Part shown: positions 1 through 9,805 of the stretch, piece by piece
Layout: each line of letters begins with the position of its first letter
Position numbering within the stretch: position 1 is the stretch's first letter
NCBI RefSeq assembly: GCF_025149945.1
Contig: NZ_JALXVH010000062.1
Location: 1 to 14,066, forward strand
Source of the DNA: Kocuria sp. p3-SID1428
GTDB lineage: Bacteria > Actinomycetota > Actinomycetes > Actinomycetales > Micrococcaceae
Direction of reading: 5' to 3'
DNA: 14,066 bases
The notes under the pieces: generated by a model
What the model was told of the DNA's origin: nothing
Seen by the model: only the letters and a program-made list of their open reading frames with translations
Databases searched by the model: none
Program-made: the position numbers and the translations under genes

Positions 1-46
1 GCCGACCCCCCGCGAGCGGCGGGACCCGGTGCGTCCGAGGACTTGC

Positions 47-63
47 TCGTCGGGACCCGACGA
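47..63. promoter_or_regulatory. Short palindrome, possible operator
   Basis: TCGTCGGG (47-54) and CCCGACGA (56-63) are perfect reverse complements separated by one base. A one-base centre is too tight for an RNA hairpin loop but fits a site for a dimeric DNA-binding repressor. It lies about 60 bp upstream of the TAGACT box that may drive the small ORF and FUSC gene. Membrane exporters are often controlled by such sites, but no regulator gene is in the window, so an operator role is a guess. Confidence 0.3.
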
Positions 64-121
64 CAGCGCCTCGCCTCCGGCTCCCACAGAACACGGCGAC
101 GGGACGCCGTCCGGATCTTCG

Positions 122-127
122 TAGACT
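122..127 (+). promoter_or_regulatory. Candidate -10 box (TAGACT)
   Basis: TAGACT fits the actinobacterial -10 consensus TANNNT and ends 7 bases before the ATG at 135. That is the spacing expected if transcription begins at the start codon and makes a leaderless mRNA. No good -35 hexamer is visible 16-19 bases upstream. The same hexamer occurs at a similar distance before an in-frame ATG of the TPR gene (11966-11971, minus strand). Confidence 0.4.
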
Positions 128-134
128 CTTCGTC

Positions 135-266
135 ATGCCCGAGATGCGCCGAGCCACCGCCGATGACCTCACCGACCCGGTCCTGGGTTCGCTCACCGCC
201 ATGATCGGCGGCCTCGTCGACGGCACCCGCTGCGGCAAGATCTTCAGGGTCCGCTCCTTCGCATGA
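135..266 (+). CDS. Putative 43-aa leader protein upstream of the FUSC gene
   Basis: A 43-codon ORF starts at ATG 135 and ends at TGA 264-266; the stop shares bases with the ATG (263) of the membrane protein gene as an ATGA overlap. The peptide begins MPEMRRATADDLTDP and ends with a basic stretch (GKIFRVRSFA). It has no obvious transmembrane segment and I do not recognise it. There is no clear Shine-Dalgarno sequence, but the TAGACT box 7 bases upstream would allow leaderless translation. The FUSC start also lacks a strong ribosome site, so coupling to this ORF is a plausible reason for the overlap. The alternative is that it is a chance ORF in the 5' leader. Confidence 0.4.
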   Translation: MPEMRRATADDLTDPVLGSLTAMIGGLVDGTRCGKIFRVRSFA

Positions 267-1324
267 TCGCGAAGAGCCACCTACAGGACTTCCTGCACGT
301 CCCCTCCGGTCGCGGTCACCGCGGTCCGGCGATGCGCGTGGGAATCGGCATCGCGCTGCCGCTGCTGGCCGTCGTGCTGCTGGGGCGCCTGGATCTGTGC
401 GTGTACGTGATCTTCGGATCGCTCACCGGCGTGTTCGGACGCGCGGATGCGCCGCGGCTGCGCTTCCAACACCTGGTGATCGCAGGTGCCCTCATGAGCG
501 GCAGCGTCATCGCAGGCGCCGCCGCGGCGATCGCGGGCTTCGACCCGTGGGCCTCCACAGCCGCAGCCGTCGTCGTGGCCTCCGTGCTGTCCGTGGTCTC
601 GGACAGGCTGCAGCTGCGCCCGGCGGGTCCCTTCTTCTTCCTGTACGCCTTCACCACGATCGCCGGGGTGCCCGGGCAGAGCCAGCTCGGCGACGCCGCT
701 CTTGCCGCCCTGGCCAGTGCGGCGCTCGTGGTGGTGCTGGGCTTCCTCCTGGCGAGCCCGCCACGCGGCGCACCCGAGGCAGGAACGATCCCACCGCCCG
801 AGCCGGTGGCCTGGCCCGATGCCGTGGCGCGGGCCTGTCGCTATGCCGTCGCCGTCGGTGCGGCAGGCTCGGTGGCCATCGCCAGCGGTCTGGGCCACCA
901 CCACTGGGCGATCCTGGCGGCGACCGCTCCGATCGCGGCCGCGGATCTCGCCGGAGCCGCGAACCGGGTCGTGCACAGCATCATCGGGACCTTCGCCGGA
1001 GTGGCGCTGACAGGAGCGCTCCTGCTGGTCGAGTGGAGCCCGCTGGGACTGGCCCTGCTGCTGGCGGCCCTGCAGTTCGCCAATGAGCTCTACGCCGTGC
1101 GCCACTCCAGCCTGGCGCTGGTGTTCCTCACGCCGGTGGCGCTGCTGATGACGAGCTTCGTGGTCACCACCCCCGCCCGCGAACTGATCGGCGATCGCGT
1201 CGTGGAGACGGGCATTGGAGCCGCCCTTGCCCTGCTGCTGGTCAGTGCCACCAGCGGGATGCGCAGCCTCAGCGGGCGCGCGGGTGGGCAATGGCCCAGA
1301 CTTCGCGCAGGGAGTCGGCGGTGA
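263..1324 (+). CDS. FUSC-family integral membrane protein
   Basis: This 353-residue protein is very rich in Ala, Val, Leu and Gly, with two halves of hydrophobic helices. Residues about 24-165 hold four or five membrane segments. A Pro/Glu-containing linker (about 166-185) follows, then a second helix group from about 190 to 330. The second half contains GLGHHHWAILAATAPIAAAD followed by AGAANRVVHSIIGTFAGVAL. This resembles the 'H-x-W-A-x-L-T-A' helix and R-x-x-x-T-x-x-G segment of FUSC (fusaric acid resistance-like, aromatic acid exporter) proteins. The substrate is unknown. The chosen ATG overlaps the stop of the 43-codon ORF; a later ATG at 332 would remove the first 23 residues without losing a helix. 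The last 56 bp overlap the 3' end of xerD on the other strand, and no terminator separates the two. Confidence 0.75.
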   Translation: MIAKSHLQDFLHVPSGRGHRGPAMRVGIGIALPLLAVVLLGRLDLCVYVIFGSLTGVFGRADAPRLRFQHLVIAGALMSGSVIAGAAAAIAGFDPWASTAAAVVVASVLSVVSDRLQLRPAGPFFFLYAFTTIAGVPGQSQLGDAALAALASAALVVVLGFLLASPPRGAPEAGTIPPPEPVAWPDAVARACRYAVAVGAAGSVAIASGLGHHHWAILAATAPIAAADLAGAANRVVHSIIGTFAGVALTGALLLVEWSPLGLALLLAALQFANELYAVRHSSLALVFLTPVALLMTSFVVTTPARELIGDRVVETGIGAALALLLVSATSGMRSLSGRAGGQWPRLRAGSRR

Positions 1325-2300
1325 CCAGCGTGTAGACCTGCGTGGTGGTCACCGACGCATGCCCCAGCAGCTCCTGAACCACCCGCAGATCCGCCCCGCC
1401 CTCGAGCAGGTGCGTGGCGAAGGAATGGCGCAGCGTGTGCGGGCTGACCTCCACGCCCTCAGCACTCAGCCCGGAGGCGTCGGCGGCCTGGGTCACCGTG
1501 TTCCACACCGTCTGACGTGAGATCCGCCCGCCGCGCTGATTGAGGAAGACCGCGGCATCGGCCTTGCCCTTGGCCGCCAGCTCGGGCCGGCCGCGCACCA
1601 TCCACGCCTCCAGCGCCGCCACGGCCGGTCGGCCCAGCGGCACCATCCGCTGCTTCGATCCCTTGCCGAACAGCCGCAGGAACGGCAGCCCCGACGACTC
1701 CTCCCCCGACCTCAGCGCCGCCGACAGGTCGTCGACCTCCAGGCCGATGACCTCGGAGGCGCGCGCTCCCGTGGAGTAGAGGACCTCGAGCAGCGCCCGA
1801 TCGCGCAGCCCGGCAGGCGTGGACGGATCCGGCGCCTCGAGCAGCCGCGTGATCCGCTCGGCGGAGATCGCCTTGGGCAGCCGCATCCCCGGCGTGGGCG
1901 GCGGGACCTGGGCGGCGGGATCGTGCTCGGTGATCTCCTCGAGCAGCCAGAACCGGTGGGCTCCGCGCACGGCCACCACCACCCGGGCCGCACTGCGAGC
2001 GCTCAGCCCCGCGCCGGGCTGCTCCCCGGTCTCCTCTGCCGCAGGGCGCTGCAGCCAGCGCACGAAGCCGGTGACATGGGCGACCGTGATGTCTCGAGGG
2101 TCCTCGACCGGCGGCACCTGAGCGTCGTCGCCGATCTCCGTCACGAATCGGACGTAGCGCGCCAGATCCCGTCGATAGGCGCTCAGCGTGTTGGCTGCCA
2201 GCCCGCGCTCCACGCCAAGGTGCTGCAGATAGCGCTCGACCGCCCGCTGCACTGCCGAGGAATCAGCAGAAGCAGCGGGCGGTCGAGACGCACGTGGCAC
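1269..2300 (-). CDS. xerD: Tyrosine recombinase XerD
   Basis: This 343-residue site-specific recombinase resolves chromosome dimers at dif together with XerC in the XerCD-FtsK system. Residues about 15-125 form the SAM-like DNA-binding domain (GLAANTLSAYRRDLARYVRF). The C-terminal catalytic domain has all active-site residues: R180 (TGARASEV), K213 (FGKGSKQR), H288 and R291 (PHTLRHSFATHLL), H314 (LLGHAS) and the nucleophile Y323 (QVYT). It is longer than the usual 300 or so residues because of an N-terminal extension, a Gly/Glu-rich insertion near 86-104 and another near 192-206, just before the catalytic lysine. The start is GTG with only a weak upstream AGG. It is the last gene of the pyrG-NUDIX-xerD run, 31 bp after the NUDIX stop, and this position supports XerD over XerC. 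Confidence 0.93.
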   Translation of the reverse strand: MPRASRPPAASADSSAVQRAVERYLQHLGVERGLAANTLSAYRRDLARYVRFVTEIGDDAQVPPVEDPRDITVAHVTGFVRWLQRPAAEETGEQPGAGLSARSAARVVVAVRGAHRFWLLEEITEHDPAAQVPPPTPGMRLPKAISAERITRLLEAPDPSTPAGLRDRALLEVLYSTGARASEVIGLEVDDLSAALRSGEESSGLPFLRLFGKGSKQRMVPLGRPAVAALEAWMVRGRPELAAKGKADAAVFLNQRGGRISRQTVWNTVTQAADASGLSAEGVEVSPHTLRHSFATHLLEGGADLRVVQELLGHASVTTTQVYTLVTADSLREVWAIAHPRAR

Positions 2301-2318
2301 GTGGAATACCTATGACGC

Positions 2319-2335
2319 CTGAGCCCGGGGCTCAG
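2319..2335. promoter_or_regulatory. Palindrome across the NUDIX stop codon
   Basis: CTGAGCCC (2319-2326) and GGGCTCAG (2328-2335) are reverse complements around one base. As RNA this can fold as a 7-bp stem with a 3-base loop. It covers the NUDIX stop codon (2332-2334) and lies 19 bp before the xerD start. No T-tract follows on the minus strand, so it is not a standard terminator. It could reduce read-through, protect a 3' end or hold translation of xerD down. Confidence 0.35.
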
Positions 2336-3027
2336 CGGGCATCCGGCGGCGTGATGGTGGCGGGAGTCAGCCCGTCGGTGCCGCGCAGACCCGGGTGGGC
2401 CGGCCACGGCGCATCGGCCGGACGCAGCGAGGACCACTCCCCCGCCCGCGAAGCGTGGGCGGCCAGCACCCCGATGACCAGGTTGGGATTGTGCAGGCTG
2501 CCCTCGAGCACGGCCGCCACGGCGGCCTCGAGCGGGACCCACGTGGCGACGATCTCGGACTCCTCATCCTCGCGCTCGAACTCCTGCTCCAGGGTCTCGA
2601 GCTCGCGGGCCAGGTAGATCCGCAGGGATTCCGCCGAGGAGCCGGGGCTGTTGTGGAACTCGACCAGGGTGTCCAGGCGTCCGGCGGACAGATCCGCCTC
2701 CTCCCCCAGCTCGCGCGCGGCAGCCTGAGCGGGGTGCTCGCCCTCCAGATCGAGGATGCCCGCGGGGATCTCCCACTGGGTCATCCCCACCGGGTGGCGG
2801 TACTGGCGGATGAGCAGGACACGGTCCTGCTCATCGAGGGCCAGCACCGCGACGGCTCCGGGGTGGGTGATGAAGTCGCGCGTCATCCGGGGACCGTCGT
2901 CCGAGAGCTCGACCTCCTCCGAGACGACGTCCCAGATCCGGCCCTCGTAGACGGTCTGCGAGGACAGCACGCGCCGCGGATCGACCCGATCCGTCAGCTC
3001 TCCGGCACCCAGCTGGACGAACTCCAC
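2332..3027 (-). CDS. NUDIX hydrolase, ADP-ribose pyrophosphatase type
   Basis: This 231-residue cytosolic protein resembles actinobacterial ADP-ribose pyrophosphatases, which cleave ADP-ribose to AMP and ribose 5-phosphate using Mg2+. The NUDIX box spans about residues 90-112 (GILDLEGEHP...AARELGEEADL), with the metal-binding RELxEE core intact. The glycine usually found after EE is replaced by Asp, a variation I recall in related actinobacterial proteins. Upstream, VLLIRQYRHPVGMTQWEIPAG is the typical substrate-binding region of this subgroup. The GTG start lies 6 bp after the pyrG stop, with CCGGAG about 12 bases upstream inside the end of pyrG. It is therefore almost certainly co-transcribed with pyrG. 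Family assignment is firm; substrate is inferred from similarity. Confidence 0.88.
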   Translation of the reverse strand: MEFVQLGAGELTDRVDPRRVLSSQTVYEGRIWDVVSEEVELSDDGPRMTRDFITHPGAVAVLALDEQDRVLLIRQYRHPVGMTQWEIPAGILDLEGEHPAQAAARELGEEADLSAGRLDTLVEFHNSPGSSAESLRIYLARELETLEQEFEREDEESEIVATWVPLEAAVAAVLEGSLHNPNLVIGVLAAHASRAGEWSSLRPADAPWPAHPGLRGTDGLTPATITPPDAR

Positions 3028-3033
3028 GTCGGC

Positions 3034-6570
<3,537 letters not shown>

Positions 6571-6571
<1 letters not shown>

Positions 6572-7725
6572 CAGCGCTCCCCCTTCTGCCCCGGAGGCGA
6601 GGGGGCCTTCTGCTGCGGTTCCACGGTCCCCGGGGCGGGATCGGCTGCACGGTCCTGGTCGTCCTGCGCGATCTCCTGCCCCACGGACAGGTGCTGCGGC
6701 ATCCCCGGCTCCTGGTGGTGGATCGTGGTGCGGTAGTCCGGCTGCACGATGGGCAGGGTGGAGGTGGCATCCGAGACCTCGTCCTGCTCGACCGGTCCGC
6801 GCCAGCCTGCAGTCGGCAGGCCGAACTTCCTGACCAGTCGCTCTGAGAACGGCGTGCGGTGCATCCGCGCCAGGGTCACCGGTTGCTCGGCCCGGGTGAC
6901 CTCGATCCGCGAGCCCGGCGGCAGCTCGACCGTGCGCCGGCCGTCGCACCACAGCACGCCGCGGGCGTCGGTGCGCGTGAGCACCTCCACCGCGATCATG
7001 GACGACGGCGAGACGACCAGCGGCCGGGAGAACAGGGCGTGCGGCGACAGCGGCACCATCAGCAGGGCTTCGACCTCCGGCCACACGACCGGCCCGCCGG
7101 CGGAGAACGCATAGGCGGTCGAGCCGGTGGGAGTGGCCATGACGACGCCGTCGCAGCCGAAGGACGACAGCGGGCGGCGATCCACCTCGGTGACGACCTC
7201 GAGCATCTTCTCCCGGTCGCCCTTCTCCACGGAGGCCTCGTTGAGGGCCCAGGTGTGCAGCACGGGGCGCCCGGCATGCCAGACCCGCACGTCCAGGGCC
7301 ATGCGCTCCTCGACCGTGTAGCGGCCGTCGACGACCGCCTGGACGGTCTCGGCCAGACCGGCGCGCTCCGATTCGGCAAGGAAGCCCACGTGTCCGAGGT
7401 TCACCCCCAGCAGAGGCACCCCGACATCCCGGACGACCTCTGCGGCGCGCAGGATGGAGCCGTCGCCGCCGAGAACGACCACCAGCTCGATGTCCGACAG
7501 CGCGCAGTTGTCCGGCACGATGCCCACCGGGGGCAGCTCGCCGAGCTCGGGGGCCCGGCGCATGGCCTCGCGGTCCTCGGCGGTCAGGACGCCCTCCACA
7601 CCGGAGTCGGCCAGCTGGCGCAGGGTCTGTTCGGCGGCCACCCGGGCGTCCGGGCGGCCCATGTGGGCGAGCACCAGGATGCGCCGGGAGGCGGGCGCGC
7701 GCATGCCGGGGTCGTCGTCGATCAT
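6571..7725 (-). CDS. nadK: NAD kinase
   Basis: This 384-residue enzyme phosphorylates NAD to NADP, using ATP or polyphosphate depending on the family member. The diacylglycerol-kinase-like nucleotide motif LGGDGSILR lies at about 85-93, with catalytic Asp 88. It is followed by NLGHVGFLAE (109-118), LNEASVEKGD (161-170) and TPTGSTAYAFSAGGP (198-212). The conserved fold ends near residue 310. A 70-residue polar tail rich in Pro, Gln, Asp and Lys follows, making the protein longer than the usual 300 or so residues. The ATG at 7725 is preferred because GGTGGAG lies 3 bases upstream; GTG 7758 would add 11 residues. The stop overlaps the recN start (TGATG), indicating coupling. Confidence 0.94.
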
Positions 7726-7785
7726 GCGCTCCACCCTACGTCCTTCCGCCGACGGCACAGGGAGGGCCGGGTGCCGCGCGGGGAT

Positions 7786-8556
7786 TCAGGACGAGGCCGG
7801 GCCCGGGCGCTGCAGGTGCAGGAAGAACTCGTGGTTGCCGTCCTGGCCCGGCAGCGGCGAGCGCGTGCGCCCGAGCTCGATCAGTCCCGCAGCGACACCT
7901 GCAGCCGCCACCTTCTCGACCGCCTCGAGGCGCTGCTGCTCCGAGACGACCACTCCGTCGCGGCCCAGTCGATCCGCTCCGACCTCGAACTGCGGCTTGA
8001 CCATCAGCAGCAGGTGCCCACCAGGCAGTGTGGCCGCCGCCAGCGGTGCGATCACCAGAGTCAGGGAGATGAAGGAGACATCGCAGACGGTCAGCTCGGC
8101 AGGCCCGCCGATGTCCTCGGGGACCATGTAGCGCAGGTTCAGGCCCTCGTGCACGCGCACCCGCGGATCCGCGCGCAGCTGCGGCACGAGCTGATCGTGG
8201 CCCACATCCACCGCCACGACCTCCCGCGCTCCGCCGCGCAGCAGCACGTCGGTGAAGCCTCCGGTCGAGGCCCCGGCGTCCAGGCAGCGCCTGCCCCGGA
8301 CGACGACGTCCGGGAACGCCTCGAGCGCCCCGGCGAGCTTGTGCCCGGCGCGGCTGACGTACTCGGGGCCCTCTGCCTCCTCGAGCTCCACCGCGCAGGA
8401 GGCGGCCACCGGCAGCGAGGCCTTGGTCGTCGGCACGCCGTCCACGCTCACGCGGCCCTCGGCGATCCACCGGGCGGCCAGGGTGCGCGAACGCGCCAAG
8501 CCCCGGGTCACCAGGGCGCGGTCCAGCCGCTCGGTGGGCGGTCCTTCAGGGCTCAC
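7786..8556 (-). CDS. tlyA: TlyA 16S/23S rRNA (cytidine-2'-O)-methyltransferase
   Basis: This 256-residue enzyme family methylates the ribose of C1409 in 16S and C1920 in 23S rRNA, which makes ribosomes sensitive to capreomycin. An S4 RNA-binding domain occupies about residues 8-60 (LDRALVTRGLARSRTLAARWI). The FtsJ-like Rossmann domain has the SAM loop LDAGASTGGFTD (92-103). The 2'-O-methyltransferase tetrad is complete: K73 (GHKL), D159 (CDVSF), K187 (MVKPQFE) and E243 (NHEFF). Its spacing agrees with K69/D154/K182/E238 of the mycobacterial enzyme. The GTG at 8556 fits the family N-terminus and overlaps the stop of a 24-codon ORF as GTGA; GGAGG lies 11 bases upstream. An in-frame ATG at 8643 would add 29 unconserved residues. 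Confidence 0.94.
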   Translation of the reverse strand: MSPEGPPTERLDRALVTRGLARSRTLAARWIAEGRVSVDGVPTTKASLPVAASCAVELEEAEGPEYVSRAGHKLAGALEAFPDVVVRGRRCLDAGASTGGFTDVLLRGGAREVVAVDVGHDQLVPQLRADPRVRVHEGLNLRYMVPEDIGGPAELTVCDVSFISLTLVIAPLAAATLPGGHLLLMVKPQFEVGADRLGRDGVVVSEQQRLEAVEKVAAAGVAAGLIELGRTRSPLPGQDGNHEFFLHLQRPGPASS

Positions 8557-8627
8557 GACGACGCCGCCCTCCGCAGGGCAGACATCGTTCGCCCCGCGGC
8601 TGCGCTGCGGATAGCCACCCGAGTCAT
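8553..8627 (-). CDS. Possible 24-codon linking cistron before tlyA
   Basis: An ATG at 8627 overlaps the stop of the 60-codon gene (ATGA). Its 24-codon frame (MTRVAIRSAAAGRTMSALRR and four more residues) ends at TGA 8555-8553, overlapping the tlyA GTG as GTGA. The ORF thus fills exactly the 67-bp gap between two genes, with overlaps at both ends. The peptide is basic and Ala-rich with no known domain, and its ribosome site is weak (GGCGGGG a few bases upstream). It may simply carry ribosomes through to tlyA, or be chance in GC-rich DNA. Confidence 0.35.
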   Translation of the reverse strand: MTRVAIRSAAAGRTMSALRRAASS

Positions 8628-8806
8628 GACGCCCCGCCGGCACCGGCGATGCGCGATTCGGCGGATTCGAGCTCCCGAGTCAGGCGCTCGTGGGCGTCCT
8701 GGTAGGCGGCGGCGTGCTCGCTCACGGGACGCTGGTCGAGATCCTCGAGGTCCTGCAGGACCCGCTGCACCCCGGGGCTCTCGGACGTCTCGAACGGCTC
8801 GGTCAT
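8624..8806 (-). CDS. Small conserved acidic protein, function unknown
   Basis: This 60-residue cytosolic protein begins MTEPFETSESPGVQRVLQDL and contains LDLDQRPVSEHAAAYQDAHE-like sequence in its centre. It is predicted to be mostly helical and acidic. A short protein with the pattern 'LxxLDxxPVxEHxxxYxxxHxRL' is a recurrent neighbour of tlyA in actinobacteria, as I recall. No function is known to me. The ATG overlaps the HAD stop as ATGA, and GTGGAG lies 6 bases upstream, so translation is well supported. The stop in turn overlaps the start of a 24-codon ORF leading into tlyA. Confidence 0.75.
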   Translation of the reverse strand: MTEPFETSESPGVQRVLQDLEDLDQRPVSEHAAAYQDAHERLTRELESAESRIAGAGGAS

Positions 8807-9804
8807 GGCGCGCTCCACTGGATATCGGGCGTCGAGGCGGTCTCCACCTGCGGGTGCCGGGACCACCACGCCGCACAGGCGGCGCGCCAGGCGTCGAGGT
8901 CGTCCTCGTCGCCGCGGATCCGCAGGCCGTCGTCGTCCGCGGTGGCCTCCGCCGCACCGCAGCGCGCGATGCTGGAGCCGTCCGAATCCTCCACGGAAAG
9001 CTCCGCCTCCGGGGCGAAGAGCCCCGTGAGATCGGCGATGAGATGATCGGGGCGCTCGTCGGTGACGGCTCCGAGCGCGGTGCGCACGGTGTCCACGCCG
9101 GTGAGCACCAGAGCGGTCGCGAAGCCCGCGCGGTTGCCGCCCAGGATGTCGGTGTCCAGCCGGTCGCCGACAACCAGCGGGCGCTGGGCCCCCAGGCGCT
9201 GGGCGCCGGTGCGGAAGATCGGGGCCTCGGGCTTGCCCGCGACCTCCGGTGTGCGACCGGTCGCCCGGCCCACCGCCTCGACCAGCGTCCCGTTGCCGGG
9301 GGCGATGCCCCGCTCGCGCGGGATGGAGCCGTCGGTGTTCGTGGCGATCCAGATCACGGAGTCATCGGCCAGGGTGTAGGCGGCCTCGGCCAGATCGCTC
9401 CAGCCGATCTCCGGGTCGAATCCCTGGACCACGGCCACGGGGTCGTCGAGCTGCGAGCGCACCGGTGTCAGCCCAGCCTCCGCGACGTAGTCCGACAGCG
9501 CCTTCGCACCCGTGATCAGCACGCGCGCCCCGGCCGGCAGCCGATCGCTGAGCAGCCGGGCGGCGGCCTGGGCGGAGCTGACGACGTCCTGGCCCCGAGT
9601 CGCCACGCCGAGCTCGCTGAGGTGCCCGGCGACCGTCTCGACGGCACGCGAGGCGTTGTTCGTCACGAACATCACCGGCACGCCCTCGGACTTGGCCCGC
9701 TCGAGCGACTCCGGGGCCTCCGGGATCGCACCGGGCCCGGCGTAGACCACGCCGTCCAGGTCGGCCAGGATCGCATCGAAGCTGTCGATCAGTCGCCGCG
9801 CCAT
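8803..9804 (-). CDS. HAD-IIA family sugar/aryl phosphatase
   Basis: This 333-residue hydrolase belongs to the NagD / p-nitrophenylphosphatase branch of the HAD superfamily. Motif I is ADLDGVVYAG with nucleophile D15 and acid/base D17. Motif II is FVTNNAS (T48). The motif III lysine is K191 in AGKPEAPIF, and motif IV is VGDRLDTDILGG (214-219). The C2-type cap lies between about 85 and 185. Residues about 266-333 form an extra, acidic, Trp-containing C-terminal segment beyond the usual 260-residue core. The physiological substrate cannot be told from sequence. The ATG at 9804 follows the TPR-gene stop by one base (TGAGATG), with GAGAGGA upstream. The frame is open further upstream, but that part is not protein-like. 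Confidence 0.9.
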   Translation of the reverse strand: MARRLIDSFDAILADLDGVVYAGPGAIPEAPESLERAKSEGVPVMFVTNNASRAVETVAGHLSELGVATRGQDVVSSAQAAARLLSDRLPAGARVLITGAKALSDYVAEAGLTPVRSQLDDPVAVVQGFDPEIGWSDLAEAAYTLADDSVIWIATNTDGSIPRERGIAPGNGTLVEAVGRATGRTPEVAGKPEAPIFRTGAQRLGAQRPLVVGDRLDTDILGGNRAGFATALVLTGVDTVRTALGAVTDERPDHLIADLTGLFAPEAELSVEDSDGSSIARCGAAEATADDDGLRIRGDEDDLDAWRAACAAWWSRHPQVETASTPDIQWSAP

Positions 9805-9805
9805 C

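Larger units (their letters stand above)
1..134. other. Left-edge non-coding stretch
   Basis: No convincing coding frame is seen on either strand before the small ORF at 135. The stretch holds an 8-bp perfect inverted repeat around a single central base (47-54 and 56-63, TCGTCGGG / CCCGACGA) and, near its right end, a TAGACT box. One plus frame is open through the region, but its translation is arginine- and threonine-rich and does not look like protein. The 3' or 5' end of a gene lying mostly outside the window cannot be excluded. Confidence 0.4.

Noticed and set aside
1269..2300. xerD as a phage or integron integrase marking a mobile element
   Set aside because: Housekeeping Xer motifs and a conserved chromosomal position next to pyrG and the NUDIX gene; no att-like repeats or phage genes are nearby.
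6572..7084. N-terminal extension of recN into nadK
   Set aside because: The extension is Ala/Gly/Arg-rich shadow sequence. The RecN family start MIEEIHI has an excellent ribosome site and a TGATG overlap with nadK.
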